Source: Prorocentrum cordatum (lineage: Eukaryota > Sar > Dinophyceae > Prorocentrales > Prorocentraceae). From it: a DNA stretch of 62,000 nt. Location of the stretch: positions 440,001 to 502,000 of the forward strand of contig CAUYUJ010017837.1 of the NCBI GenBank assembly GCA_963575745.1, given 5' to 3'. Of the stretch, positions 1 to 10,549 are shown in pieces; position 1 is the stretch's first letter, and each line of letters begins with the position of its first letter. A program made the position numbers and the translations under genes. The notes beneath the pieces are model-generated. The model made no database searches. It saw only the letters and a list, made by a program, of their open reading frames with translations, and was not told the origin of the DNA.

Positions 1-300
1 CCGTCGCGCTCGCGGCGCTCGCGAGCGCGACGCCTTCGCGCCCGCGGCACTCGCGAGCGCGCCGCCTCCGAGGCATTCGCGAGCCTCGCTGGCGCTCGGC
101 CTGCCGTCGCGCCCGCTGCCTCTGAGGCCCGACGCCTCGGAGGCACTCGCGAGCGCCCGCGGCCCCCGCGGGGGCCCGACGCCGACTGACAGATCGGGGA
201 GGGGTAGGGGGAGGGAGGCGCGGGGGGCGGTGGGGCGGGCAATGGCTCGGCGGGGGGCGGGCGGGAAGGCTGTCGGTCGGCTTCTGGCCCCCGCAACTCT
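1..300. other. GC-rich sequence without a gene
   Basis: The first 180 bases are a degenerate GCGAGCGC/GGCACTCGCGAG-type repeat, followed by G-rich sequence with runs such as GGGGAGGGGTAGGGGGAGGG. I see no coding pattern and no recognisable signal. Confidence 0.5.
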
Positions 301-439
301 TCATTAATTGTGGCGCGCGCTCGCGGCTCTCTTCTCGTCGCGGGACAGTCCGCGATGCACGCCCGCTGGCGCCGCTGGCAAAAAGTCTGAGGCGACGACT
401 GCGATGATGACGGACGGGGCCGACGACGGCGACGACGGC

Positions 440-650
440 GACTGCCATCTTCATCGCCAATATCATCGTCACCAGCTCATCACCACCATCATCGTCACCA
501 CCATCATCATCGCCACGGCGACGACGACGACGTCGGCCATCATCACGACCATCATCATCATCGCCATCACCATCACGACGACGATCATCATCATCACCGC
601 CACCATTACAACCGCCACCTCATAACCACCATCATCGTATTCCATCCTGC
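440..650. repeat. CAT/ATC trinucleotide microsatellite
   Basis: Interrupted CATCAT and ACCATC repeats with a few ACG/GACGAC units. The open frames across it encode only His- or Ile/Thr-rich low-complexity peptide, so they are not treated as genes. Confidence 0.85.
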
Positions 651-675
651 TCGTCGCCGCACCACCAACTCCTCA

Positions 676-1135
676 TTGGCACGTGTTCGTCGGCGGAACA
701 CCGCCCATCGGTTGGCTTGAGCCCAAAAGAATTGGGGGCCTCATGCCCAGGTCGCCGCGTCGGCGGCGCACCACCCATTGTTTTGTTTGACGTTTTCGTC
801 GGCGGCGAGCCGCCCATCGGTCGTCGTCGTCGGCGGCGCACCGCCCACTGTTTGACGTTTTCGTGGCGGCGCACCGCGCGTCGGTCGTCGTTGTCGGCGG
901 CGCACCGCCCATTGTTTGCATGTCTTCGTCGGCGGCGCACCGCCCCCCGCTCGTCGTTGTCGGCGGCGCGCCGCCCACTGTCTGCGTGGCTTCGTCGGCG
1001 GCGCGCCGCCCAACTGTCTTCCGTTTCGGCGGCGCACCGCCCATTGTTCGCATGGCGTCGTCGGCGGCGCGCCGCCCAACTGTCGCCCTCGTCGCGGCCG
1101 TCGCATCGCGCCGCGCGTCTTCGGCGGCGCACCGC
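676..1135. repeat. Array of short palindromes GGCGGYGCRCCGCC
   Basis: About a dozen copies of a 14-bp near-perfect palindrome (GGCGGCGCACCGCC, GGCGGCGCGCCGCC and variants) are spaced by 10-25 bases, often CATTGTTTGC- or ACTGTCTGCG-like, usually with CGTC just before the palindrome. Each copy can fold into a stable hairpin. All six frames are fairly open because the unit lacks stops, which explains the overlapping open frames here. The same motif recurs at 3.87-4.01 kb and, as GGCGGTAGACCGCC, at 6.66-6.74 kb. Confidence 0.8.
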
Positions 1136-1202
1136 TTGTTGTTTCAATCGCTCGCCCATTGCTGTCTCATCCGCCTTGCCCCTGTCCCCTGCCATCCTCC
1201 CA

Positions 1203-3387
1203 TGGCGCCCCCCAGAGCTGATTCGGCCCCCGCGCGCCCGCAGCGCGCCAGCGCCGCGTGCGCCGCGCGCGCCATGGAGCAGCCCGAGGCGCAGCCCGAG
1301 GCGCAGCCCGAAGTCAAGTCGCCCGCGCACTCCCCCTCCGACTCGGGTGGCGAGGCAGCCTTGGTGAAGAACGAGGCGCAGGAGGCTGGCTGGGTGAAGG
1401 CCGAGGAAGGCGCCGGCACCGTGGCGGAGGCCCGTGCACCTTCGGCTTCGCCCAAGGCCAAGTCGCCTGCGCCTCCGCAGGAGCCGCCGCCGCAGGGGAG
1501 CGCGGCGCGCGCGCCTGAGGGGGCCGCGGCGCCTGCGGGGCCACCGCCGATGAAGAGAGGGCCTGCCCTCCGCCGCCCCGCCGCCGCGCAGCCCTCCAAG
1601 CAGCCCCCCGCGAGAGCCTTGCTCGCTCAGTTCTTGACAGCGAAGAAGAGCGGATGGGGCGCCGCCAGCGCAGCCGGCGGAGGGCGCGCAGGTCAGCAAG
1701 GCCAAGGCAAAGCAGAAGGCGAAGGCCAAGCAGCAGGCGAAGGCAAAGCAGCAGGCGAAGGCCAAGGGAGCAGCAGAGGCGGCACCACCGCCGCAGGAGG
1801 CAGACGCAGCAGCAGGGGCGGAGGAGGCAGAGCCGCAGCAGCAGGCTAAGGCGCGCCAGCAGCGGAAGAAGGCAGAGGCGGCAGCAGAGGCGGCAGCAGA
1901 GGCGCCGTCAGCAGAGGCGCCCCTGGCCGCGGCCTCAGAGGCACCTCCTAGCACGGCTCCAGCAGAGGGAGGCCACTTCTCGACAGGCTACGACCCACCT
2001 CGCGGAGGCCCGACGTGCTCCAAGTGCGGTCGCGATGCGGAGAGCGTCCGGTTCAAGTTCGCCCAGAAGAGCGTCAGCACGCGGTGGTGTGGGAGCTGCA
2101 ACAACAAGAGCTCGATGGTGCAGCGCAACTATGCGTTCTGGCCACCGCGCTCGTTCGCGCTAATGCGCAAGGCGGACCAGCAGGCGTTCTGGCGCTCGAT
2201 GGACGACCCTTCCATTGAGAACAGCGTGCAGTTCGAAGAGCAGCTGGTGAGGGTCCTCAGCGTCGCGAGGAAGGAGCGTCTCACGGAGAGCAGGGGCGGG
2301 GACTGGAAACCCTTGTCCGTCTGGGCCCAGGAGGGGTTCGACGCGGGCGCCGTGCGCGCCCACAACGACGCGAGGTACAACTCGGACTTGAAGCAGGATT
2401 GCTACCGCATCCGCATCGAGGGCAGCAGGGAGGAGAACATCGAAGAGACAGTGAGGCGGGAGCTCCAGGAGAACAAGAGGCCGCCGAGGCCGCCCCCGCC
2501 GAAGCACCGCTCCCCGAGCGGCAGCTGCGAGGGCCGATCGGGCTGGAGCGTGGAGCGCGCAGGGAGCCGCAGCGTCGACAACCGCCGCTCGAGGGGCCGC
2601 AAGGGGAAGCGGGGCCACTCCAGCGACGGAGGCGACAAGGACCGCTCCACCAGCCGCGGCCGCAAGAAAGGCCGTTCACGCAGCCGCGGCCGCAGGGCGA
2701 CCAGCACGAAGGGCCGCTCGACGAGCCGCGGCCGCAGGGCTGCCAGCACGAAGGGCCGCTCGAGGAGCCGCGGCCGCGCGGCGGCCAGCACGAAGGGCCG
2801 CTCGAGGAGCCGCGGCCGCAGGGCGGCCAGCACGAAGGGCCGCTCGAGGAGCCGCACTGCGCACAGCAAGAAGGGGAAGGGCCGCTCGAGGAGCCGCCAG
2901 GAACACAGCAAGAGGGCGAAGAAGCCCCCCCCCCCCCCCAGCCGCAAGAAGGACCGCTCGACGAGCCGCAAGGAGCACGGCAAGAGGGCGAAGGACCGCT
3001 CGCGCAGCCGCGGCAGGCGCGAGCGCAGCAAGAGCCGCGCCAGGAGGGACCGCAGCGAGCAGAAGCGTGTCCAGAAGGCCATGAAGGATCGCAAGGCGTT
3101 GGCGATGAAGACTCTGGAGAAGGCGGGGCCCTGGGATGTGCAGCTCGCATCGCTCCTCGACGACGACGACTGCAAAAAAGGTGCCCAGATGGGCGGTGGA
3201 GAACGCCGGGGGCAGCCAGAAGGAGATCTCGAAGCTCAGAGGCGCCGCGAAGTCGTCGCTCGAGGACCCCAAGGGTGGCCTGCCGTTCGAGTCGAAGGCC
3301 CTGGAGGGGGCCATCGTAGAGGCCAAACTCGCCGTCGGATGCCCGCGTTCGGCCATCGAGCACGCGAGCTGCCCAACTTCCTTTTGA
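1203..3387 (+). CDS. RS-repeat protein with zinc-ribbon-like domain, dinoflagellate multicopy family
   Basis: The reading begins MAPPRADSAP at 1203 (the ATG at 1273 is an alternative) with a Pro/Ala/Lys-rich low-complexity region. It then enters another frame near 1640-1690, giving KAKQKAKAKQQ repeats. A compact domain follows at about 2010-2420: a CSKCG...WCGSC four-cysteine cluster, then FWPPR..., QAFWRSM, and a PLSVWAQEGFD segment. This matches, from memory, a recurrent dinoflagellate domain of unknown function. From about 2560 an arginine/serine domain runs to 3060 with GRSRSRGRRAASTK repeats, as in splicing-related SR proteins. After an A6 run at 3174-3179 coding continues in another frame (VPRWAVENAGG...) to a stop at 3385. 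The two frame changes may be sequence errors, tiny introns or real damage. RNA-linked nuclear function is inferred only from the RS domain. Confidence 0.55.
2690..2870 (+). repeat. 42-bp coding tandem repeat (RS domain)
   Basis: Four units of about 42 bp encode GR-S-(R/T)-SRGRRAASTK. The unit length is a multiple of three, so copy-number change lengthens the RS domain without breaking the frame. Confidence 0.75.
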
Positions 3388-3525
3388 TCCATCGGGGCCC
3401 TGACCGCGATCGCACGGCCGACCGACGCGCTGAGAAGGCGTGGATGGGCGATTCGAGCGAGCAACCGCGACGGGCGGCTCTGCCGATCGAGCCCGCCGAG
3501 ATCCTGTCGAGATCCGCACCTCGAC

Positions 3526-3645
3526 CGAACGATCGCGATCGATCGCGTTCGGATCGATCGCGTTGGGATCGATCGCGTTTGGATCGATCGCGTTTGGGCC
3601 CCGATCGATCGCGTTTGGATCGATCGCGCTCGGGCCCCGATTATG
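3526..3645. repeat. 15-bp tandem repeat GGATCGATCGCGTTT
   Basis: Six to seven copies of GGATCGATCGCGTT(T/G), two of them interrupted by GGGCCCC. The core GATCGATCGCG contains overlapping GATC and CGATCG palindromes. It lies just 3' of the RS-protein reading. Confidence 0.85.
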
Positions 3646-3867
3646 CTTCTGCAGGCGAAGAAATACAACAATAAGTCCGCCCTGAGCTCGAGCCCGCCAG
3701 AAACTGCGACGCCCTGAGATGGGCGGCGGCGCCGCGCTGGCAGGCGCGCTGGACGTCTGCCACCGCCCGCGCAGACTTCCATTGGTTTGGATAAAGCGCT
3801 CGTTCCTCCTTCGTCCGCCCCCCCCCCCTCCTCGTCCACGGCGCCCTCGTCTTCATGTTCCTCTTTT

Positions 3868-4012
3868 TTTGGGAGGTGCGCCGCCCATGACCAGCCATCC
3901 GCCGACGGCGGTGCTCCGCCTCCTGTCCATGCCCCGCGCTCCTCTGGCGGTGCACCGCCCGCTGTCGGCCATTCGTCGTCGGCGGTGCTCCGCTTCTGGA
4001 TATCTGCAGTAT
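3868..4012. repeat. Second cluster of GGCGGTGCNCCGCC palindromes
   Basis: Four diverged copies (GGAGGTGCGCCGCC, GGCGGTGCTCCGCC, GGCGGTGCACCGCC, GGCGGTGCTCCGC) of the palindrome arrayed at 0.68-1.13 kb. Confidence 0.7.
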
Positions 4013-4589
4013 TTCCTCCGCCTCCCCCGCCCCACTTAATCGGCTCGAAGGGCGCGCTGCGCCTCGCGCGCTCCGCCGCGGCCGCCCACGCGGCGGGGGC
4101 GGCGCCCGCGGCGGCGCGCCAGCGCCATGGCAGAGCGATGGCGAGCCCCCTTGCGCCCTGCCAGGGGCGCGGGGAGGGGCCCTGCTGCCAGGCGGCAGAG
4201 GCTGCAGGAGGCAGCGCTTCTGCGGGGCGTCTCGCGGGCGGTGCTGGACAGGCGCACGGAATTCAAAAGTCATCCCGCGCTATGTGTTTTTTTGGAGGGG
4301 GGGGGGGTGTTTGCCCGAATAGGTACAAATGAACCTGCCTGTTCATGCGCCCCCCCCCCCCCCCCCCTTCCCCCCCCCCCCCCCCCGCTTGCCACGCACG
4401 GGGTGGCCCGCGTCCTGCTGCGGGGCGACTGCGAACACGGCGGCGGCACCGTGGGCGCCGACGTGGCTCGCGCGGTGGCGCCGCTTTGGACGTCATCGAA
4501 CTGCCGCGCCGAGGCGGTGGCCCAGCGTTCAGGTGGACTGCGCGTTTGCCCGACAAGATCGCCCCAAGCTTGCCCACGCGGCGGGGCCT

Positions 4590-6412
4590 TGGAGTGATCG
4601 GTTCTGGGCGGCGATGCAGGTGTTTCCTTCGTCGCCATCGCAACCGTGGCGGATGCTGCTCCACCGCGACGACGTGGTCGTCGGCGCGCAGCTCAAAGCT
4701 GCAAACCGCAGGACGTCCATTGCCATGTACATCAGTTTTTTGGAGCTGGGCACATACCTTCAAGAAGAGGGCGCGTGGCTCCCGCTGGGAGTCCTTCGGT
4801 CAGAGGACAAGAAGGAGGTCACCGCAGCGGGCGTGGTGAGGGCCATCCTGCGGCGCCTCTTCCTCGGGCCAGGAGGCGGCGGTTTCGACGTCGGCGCGTC
4901 TCGGTTGCATTTCAAGTGCCACAGGCTGATCATGGACGAAAGCGCGGGCAAGGACACCTTCTCGTACAAGGGCTCCAGCGGTTGGCGGCCCTGCTGCAGC
5001 TGCAAGAACGTCGTGCTCGACCAAGGGTCTGGCAGTCTGAGCCTTTGGGGCCCGACTGGTTACCTGGTGGGCATCGCTTGCGTCGACGCCTCGAGGTTCG
5101 ACCCGATCACTGCGGAGGCGTCGGGGGCGGGCAATGCGCGGCCGACGCCGTGCTTTCACGCTCGGCGCGCCGCCACAAAGGGGCGGCCGCGCGCGAGGGC
5201 GCTGGCGTTCGCGGTCACCGTTCACGGCCCGCCCCCAAGGAGTTCGCGACCGCGTGCGACGAGCTCGTGCAACTGCAACGCACGGCGAGCCCAGGGCCTT
5301 CGCGAATCTCCTGTCTGCGCACGGCATCACAGTGAACGAGTTGTCCCTGATGGCCGACGTGGAACTCAGACGTGTTTGCTCGCTGGACATGTACACGCGC
5401 GACCCGATGCACATCATCCTGGCGAGCGGAGGCACGTTTCAGGTGGAGGTGTTCTGCTTGTACAGAGCAGTGGCGCGCGTGATCCCCGACGCGTGGGATC
5501 GGCGGCGAACCGAATTCCAGCGCTGGGCCCAGGGCGCGGCGGAGGGAAAGCTCCGCTGCATCTCTTCTCCCCAGCCAGGAAGAAAGCCTGCGTCGAAGCA
5601 GGGCATTTCGTCGGCTCCGCGTCGGACTGCCTCGCCGTCCTGCCGTTCCTGAGGAATTGGCTCCATGTGGATTGCTTGCCGCGACGCCCGTTCCAGGCCC
5701 ACGTGCGGTCCTTTGATGCCATGTATGCCGTCCTGGAACTTTACTTGGCGGCGAAACGCGGCGGCTGCCCAGACACGTTCGAGGCCGATTTCAAGCGCCA
5801 TGTCGGGCTGGCGCTCAGGAAGCACGCGCGCGCCTACACGGACGCGTGGGTCGTGCCTAAGCATCGCTATCTTTGGCGCGCAGCTGCGCAGGCGGCGGAG
5901 GATGGGTTGATGCTCGATTGCTTTGTGCTCGAGCGGAAGCACAAACTCATCAAGGACACCGCGGGGCACTATGACCGCTTGGAAGGCATGGACAAGGATG
6001 TGATCACCCAAGTCGTGGCCACGCACCTGCAAGAGTCCTTCGCCGCGCAGCGTCAGTCGCACAAATGGTGGCCGACCCCTGAACTCGAGGGGGCCATCGG
6101 GCAGCGCGGTTGGGGCAAAATGGGCCGGCGCACGCGCGAGCGCGCGGCTTGGCCCCGACGGGGGCGCCCCCGTGCATTCAGGGGCGCCCCTTCGGGGCAA
6201 CGCCGAGGCTCGCGCGTGCGCCCAGGGCCCGTCCAGGCACGGCGCGCTGACATGTCGTCGGGCTGCGGTCGGCGGCCTCGTCTACGGCAGCGGGGGCGCG
6301 TGGCTCGAGGGGGGCGCCGCGTTTTACATCCACTGCGTGGCGGTGGCCGCGGGGCGCTCTTACCTGATCGTGGAGCCGCTGGACTTGGCGTCGCGGCCTG
6401 CGCCTGGCGAGT
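4590..6412 (+). pseudogene. Large dinoflagellate multicopy family protein of unknown function, frame-broken
   Basis: Coding-like blocks follow one another in changing frames. 4590-5130: FWAAMQVF..., DDVVVGAQLKAANRRT, YISFLELGTYL, LIMDESAGKDTFSYKG, CCSCKNVVL. 5220-5280: PKEFATACDELVQLQ. 5290-5480: LLSAHGITVNELSLM, YTRDPMHIILASGG. 5555-6080: KACVEAGHFVGSASDC, then VLERKHKLIKDTA. 6230-6410: LVYGSGGAWLEGGA, GRSYLIVEPLD. From memory this order is that of an abundant unnamed dinoflagellate family, possibly transposase-derived; that origin is inference. At least three frame changes mean either a decayed copy or several short introns. A poly-C tract at 4350-4385 precedes it. No start codon can be fixed. 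Confidence 0.5.
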
Positions 6413-6654
6413 CCTCGCGGCGGCCGCGAGGAGGACCGAGGGGCGGCCGCAAAGAGGGGGGGGGGACGGGGCGAGGCGGAGGGGGGGGCGGAAGGCGGGA
6501 GGGAGAAGGGGGGCGAGGAGGAGGGGGGGGCTCCCCCCGCGCCGCCGCCCCATAGGATGCGGCGCGCTGGTTGCCGAGGGCGCCCCGCGGGTGCCTGCGG
6601 CGTACACCCGCCGAGCCGAGGACGGCTCGGTCCGCGTGTTGGTGTAAAAGGCGC

Positions 6655-6745
6655 GCGCGGCGGTAGACCGCCTGGCGGTGGGCCGCCTTGGGGAGGGGGG
6701 GCAATCGCGCGGCGGTAGACCGCCTGGCGGCATCCCGCCTGGGGG
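6655..6745. repeat. GGCGGTAGACCGCC palindromes
   Basis: Two copies of GGCGGTAGACCGCCTGGCGG about 50 bp apart, each followed by a further NNNNCCGCC half. They look like a variant of the palindrome family at 0.7-1.1 kb. G-rich sequence follows to 6.82 kb. Confidence 0.7.
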
Positions 6746-7015
6746 TAGGGGGGCGGGGGGGAGGGGGCGGGGGGGAGGGGAGAGGGGGGCGGGGAGGCAG
6801 ACTGCGCGGATCGCTGGCGACGCCGACGCGCGCTCGAGAGCGCCCCCCTTCTGATTTCCAGACGCAAAACCAAATTTATTGGACTTATAAGTTAGATATA
6901 AGTTAGTTATACATAACCTATAAGTACGCTAGCTTTGATGAACATGCTAGATATAAGTTTGATGATGTACCATACATGCTTCATGTCGCATATGTCAACG
7001 CCATCGCCAAAGCTG

Positions 7016-7330
7016 GCGCACCTGCCCATGGGGCACCCGGCGCACCCGGCACGCCCGGGGCACCCGGGGCACCCGGGGCACCCGGCACACCCGGGGCATT
7101 CAGCGCACCCGGCGCACCCGGCACACCCGAACACACCCGGCGCACCCGGCACGCCCGGGGCACCCGGCGCACCCAGCACACCCAGGGCACCCGGCGCACC
7201 TGCCCATGCCTTGAGCATCCAATACTCCAATATATTGGGAGAGGCAATCTATTGGCTCTTAGCAAGAACCAATGCGCCAATATATTCGCTCGCGGCGCGC
7301 GCCAATATACTGGTACGCTTTCTTATGTTG
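7016..7330. repeat. 9-bp minisatellite GGCGCACCC with CCAATA-rich flank
   Basis: About 20 units of GGCRCACCC/GGGGCACCC (7,016-7,203) are followed by a conserved flank containing CCTTGAGCATCCAATACTCC, GGGAGAGGCAATCTATTGG and several CCAATATA motifs. The same flank joined to the same kind of array occurs in inverted orientation at 16.69-17.18 kb, so array plus flank behave as one dispersed unit. Collagen-like open frames across the array are a by-product of the 9-bp period. Confidence 0.85.
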
Positions 7331-7375
7331 TTTTGTGCATGACCCCTTACACTTGCGTTTGTAACAATAAGATGG

Positions 7376-7392
7376 GACCCCTAGCTAGGGGA
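7376..7392. repeat. CCCCT...AGGGG hairpin repeat
   Basis: GACCCCTAGCTAGGGGAAG is a near-perfect palindrome. It is the first in this window of a dispersed family with a CCCCT-(4-6 nt)-AGGGG core, found about 15 more times up to 16.64 kb. Confidence 0.7.
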
Positions 7393-7451
7393 AGAGGTGT
7401 GCGCGACCCCATTTCAAAGGGGAGTATCTCCTGTTTCCTCTTGGAACACAG

Positions 7452-7466
7452 TTTTTTTTTCTGCAG
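7452..7466 (+). promoter_or_regulatory. Candidate trans-splice acceptor (polypyrimidine tract plus CAG)
   Basis: A T9 run followed by CTGCAG ends 47 bases before the ATG at 7514. Dinoflagellate nuclear mRNAs receive a spliced leader at an AG upstream of the start codon, and this is the clearest such acceptor next to a plausible start here. The position is seen; the use is inferred. Confidence 0.4.
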
Positions 7467-7513
7467 CCGTTCTTGCTCGAGCGCGAGTGGCAGCAGCGGG
7501 GCATTGCGTTGAG

Positions 7514-8940
7514 ATGGCGTGCGCTTCTAAGGGGAAGCATGCACGCGTCTACCGCACTTGCCAGCTCAGCGACGAGGCCATGCTCGACATGGTCAAGCGG
7601 CGCGTGTCATTGATCGAGAAGAATCACATCAATGGCACAACGGAGCAGATCATCAAGGACAACATGCAGTTCTTGTTGCGTGCGCGCCAGGCGCGGCGGC
7701 GCTTGAGCTCCACAGCGCTCGCGAAGGCCATCGTTTCCCAGAAGACGCACCTCGTTGCAGATGAAGCGAAGCGCTGGGCCACTGAGATGAGCAGGTGCGT
7801 CAGCCACGCAGTGAACATGTTCGGGAGCGCCGTGGCCGCGGAGAAGTTGGACCCCTACACGAGAACCCTCGGCGAGGCGATGAACTTGGTGCGCGGTCGC
7901 AACTCTTCTGGCAAAAAGAAGGAAACGGCGCGCTGTGACGTTTCCGAGAGCAGTTCGGAGGATGACATCCGTGCCGAGAGCTCGGCCTCAGCCGCGAGTG
8001 GACCACGCAGCCCAGACGCCAGGCGCAAGTTGATCAAGGAGCAGCATGGGAATTCCCCACCGCCCAAGGCAATGACCAAGGAGGACGAAGTGCACAGCCC
8101 GCTCTTCGTGGTGTCAAGTCAGGAGGTGGTGGACTCACCTGCGCGCCCTTCAGCTGCACCTGCCGCTTCGAGCTCTTCGAAGAAGGTGTGGCCACTTCCT
8201 CTTGTTCCTCCCTCTGTTAGCATTCTCTCCTCCTCTCCTTTATCAAGGGTGAAGTGGTATGATTGGAACGCCGACCCGCCGTCCGTGGTCATTGTTGATG
8301 ACTCGGGCAAGGAGACGCGCATGCCGCTGTCAGCAGGCGAGATGGGCTTCTTGGTGGCATGCGCGCCTGATGGGCACAGGATCGAGACCGACCAGTCCAA
8401 CGCTTTGCTCGTTGCCCATGCCGAGGGGCGGAAGAAGCGGGAGGCCCCGGAGGGGGCGGCGCTGACGAAGCCTGCAATGAAGAAAAAATGTACGCAGAGA
8501 TCGCCAGGAAACGCCCAGCTGCACCGATGAAGGGACCTGCCAGGAAGCGCCCTGCCTGTGCGAAGGCTGCCCGTGAGGATTCGGACGGAGAAGATAGCGG
8601 CGAGCAGGAAGAGGAAGAGCGGGGGGGGGGGGCGAGCAGCAGGAAGCGGGAGGCGATGGCGACGACGAGGCGACTGTCCACGGTCGCGATTGTCATCTTG
8701 ACTGGTACAAGAGGGACTTCTGCGTGGGGATCAAGCTGCTGCACGGGGGGAAGAACCAGCCGTGCTCGTTCGGAGGGGCCAAGGCGAAGGACGTCGTGAC
8801 GAAGGAGGAGCTGCTGAACGTCGGCAGGCAGGTGCGCGCGCAACTCAAGGAGGGCACGATCCCCGAGACGAAGGCTGCCGCGCGGGGCGCAGCGGACGCT
8901 CTGCTGCAGGAGCTCATCGAAGGAATCAGCATCATCATCA
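7514..8940 (+). CDS. Dinoflagellate multicopy family protein, unknown function, two frame breaks
   Basis: The ATG at 7514 opens MACASKGKHARVYRTC... with a helical region LLRARQARRRLSS, ALAKAIVSQ, KRWATEMSRCVSHAVNMFGS. An acidic Ser-rich linker and a segment PLSAGEMGFLVACAPDGHR follow. At the A6 run 8483-8488 the natural continuation shifts frame (MYAEIARKRPAAPMKGPARK). At the poly-G run near 8621-8631 it shifts again to GGDGDDEATVHGRDCHLDWY, then CVGIKLLHGGKNQPCSFGG and EELLNVGRQVRAQLKEG. The C-terminal CSFGG block recurs in several dinoflagellate families I recall. Both breaks sit on homopolymers, so sequence error is as likely as decay. Lys/Arg-rich and acidic stretches suggest a nuclear protein; no function is assigned. 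Confidence 0.5.
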
Positions 8941-8994
8941 CCATCATCATCAGCAACATCATCAACATCTATCGTCTTCTTACAGGTCTATATT

Positions 8995-9110
8995 TCCCCC
9001 CTGCCAGGGGCTTGTCATTCCATCTCGTCATGTTATATGCGTTCTACATCCCCTCTATCAGGGGCGTTACGAACCCCTCGTTAGGGGACTTGCGCCCCAT
9101 CTTGCAGGGG
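8995..9110. repeat. Cluster of four CCCCT/AGGGG hairpins
   Basis: Palindromic copies at 8995-9010 (CCCCCCTGCCAGGGG), 9050-9064 (CCCCTCTATCAGGGG), 9074-9087 (CCCCTCGTTAGGGG) and 9094-9110 (CCCCATCTTGCAGGGG). Loop sequences differ while the stems hold. Confidence 0.75.
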
Positions 9111-9584
9111 AATCGCAGGATGCTCAGCCCGAGCGAATGACTACGATGATTGATTTTGAGCGCAGCCTTTTTGGCTCAGACGCGAGGGGGCCCGCGAGGC
9201 TCACGTGAGGCTCACGCTTGCGCGCAATGGCGAAATCCGCTGTGGTGCTCGCGGCGCTCGCCGCTGCTCGGCTGGCTTGGCAGGGGGCAGAGGCCGCGAG
9301 TTTGGGGGGGGGCAGGAGCCAGGAGACAGGAGGTTCGGAAGTCAGGAGTGCGATGAGGGGCAGGGAATTCAGAACCCACAGTTTTCTATTATAAGACCCC
9401 CCCTCCAGGAACGCCTTGGCTAGAGCTAGAAAAGAGGGCGCGCGCCCCCCCCCCCCCCCCCCCCAGGCGACGATCCGCTACGGCGGGTCAGCTCCGGGAG
9501 GCAGCGGCGGCGACGAGGGCGACAAGGGCGGCGGCGAGCGCCGCCTCGATGACGCGAACGACGCTGGGTCAGAAACAAAAGCTC

Positions 9585-9655
9585 GCCCCTAGATAGGGGG
9601 CGCCTCTGACATCAAGAACCGGCCCCTAGATAGGGGACACCTCTTAAATAGGGGG
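9585..9655. repeat. CCCCTAGATAGGGG hairpins
   Basis: Two identical cores CCCCTAGATAGGGG at about 9586-9599 and 9623-9636, then a half-decayed copy CCTCTTAAATAGGGGG. Confidence 0.75.
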
Positions 9656-9686
9656 CCTTTCCTCGCGCCACCCCCCTCCTTCAGGG

Positions 9687-10017
9687 CGACATCATCTCGG
9701 ATGAAGAGGAGGGCGAGACTGAGATGATGAAGGACCTCCAGGAGAGGCGGCACACGAGGGCTCCTGCGAGGCCGTTCTTGCGCACGGACAAGGTCCATAT
9801 GTGCAAGAATTACCACAGGCGCACGTGGGTCTTCACGTGCGTGTCGCGCCACTGCCAGGAGCACGACGCCAACCGCTGGTGGGCGGAGCGAGGCTACATG
9901 TCCACAGGTGGTCGCCGCTATCGCGGCCGCAAGTCGGAGGCCGAGCGCGCGTGGTGGCCCCTCTCGGAAATCCATTGCACGCTCCCCCATTGCACAGTAA
10001 ACCGAAGTTTGACATGA
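9687..10017 (+). CDS. Cys/His-containing exon-like fragment
   Basis: An open stretch reads GDIISDEEEGETEMMKDLQE, then HMCKNYHRRTWVFTCVSRHC and HDANRWWAERGY, ending at a TGA at 10015. The mixed composition and Cys/His spacing look like protein-coding sequence rather than repeat. I do not recognise the family, and it may be one exon of a longer gene. AGTTTGACATGA occurs twice just 3' (about 10,007 and 10,039). Confidence 0.3.
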
Positions 10018-10099
10018 TAAACGTTTCGTGCCGCCAGAGTTTGACATGAGATTTTTTTCGCAATTCCGAGTTTTGCATGGTACGCTGTTCTTGCGGAGT

Positions 10100-10370
10100 T
10101 CCTCATCCTCCTCCTTCCCCCCTCCCCCCTCCTCTCCTTCGCCCTCCTCCTCCCCCCCCCCCCCCTCGCCCCCCTTCCCCATCCCCCCCTCCCCCTCCCC
10201 CCTTCATCTCGGTTTCCTTTTTTCCCCTCCTCTTCCTCCCCCACCTCCTCCTCCCTCCTCTCCTCCTCCTCCTCCTCCTCCTCCTCCTCCTCCTCCTCCT
10301 CATCCCCCTCGTCCTCCTTATCATCCCCCCCCCCCTCTCCCCCGCCCTTCCCCCCCCCCCTCCCAGGCGG
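10100..10370. repeat. Polypyrimidine tract with (CTC)n
   Basis: About 270 bases of nearly pure C/T on this strand, with a regular (CTC)n core at 10,258-10,302. Such mirror-type tracts can form triplex DNA. The long open frames here encode only Pro/Ser/Leu or, in reverse, Glu/Gly/Arg. Confidence 0.85.
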
Positions 10371-10491
10371 CAACAGCAGGAGATGGGCAGGGGCGCGCGA
10401 GCTCTTATGGGGGCCACCGGGGACGCGAGGGGGCCAAAGAAATTAAGCGCCTTTGAATTAGGGGGCGCCGAACTAACCCTACGATAAGACA

Positions 10492-10548
10492 CCCCTGTGC
10501 TAGGGGCGCCACCGCGCCCTCTTGTATTAATGACCCCTCAACTAGGGG
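10492..10548. repeat. Two CCCCT/AGGGG hairpins
   Basis: CCCCTGTGCTAGGGG at 10,492-10,506 and CCCCTCAACTAGGGG at 10,534-10,548, just upstream of the coiled-coil gene. Confidence 0.75.
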
Positions 10549-10549
10549 C

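Noticed and set aside
308-625. Open frame of 105 codons
   Set aside because: It reads through a CAT/ATC microsatellite and encodes Ile/Thr/His low complexity.
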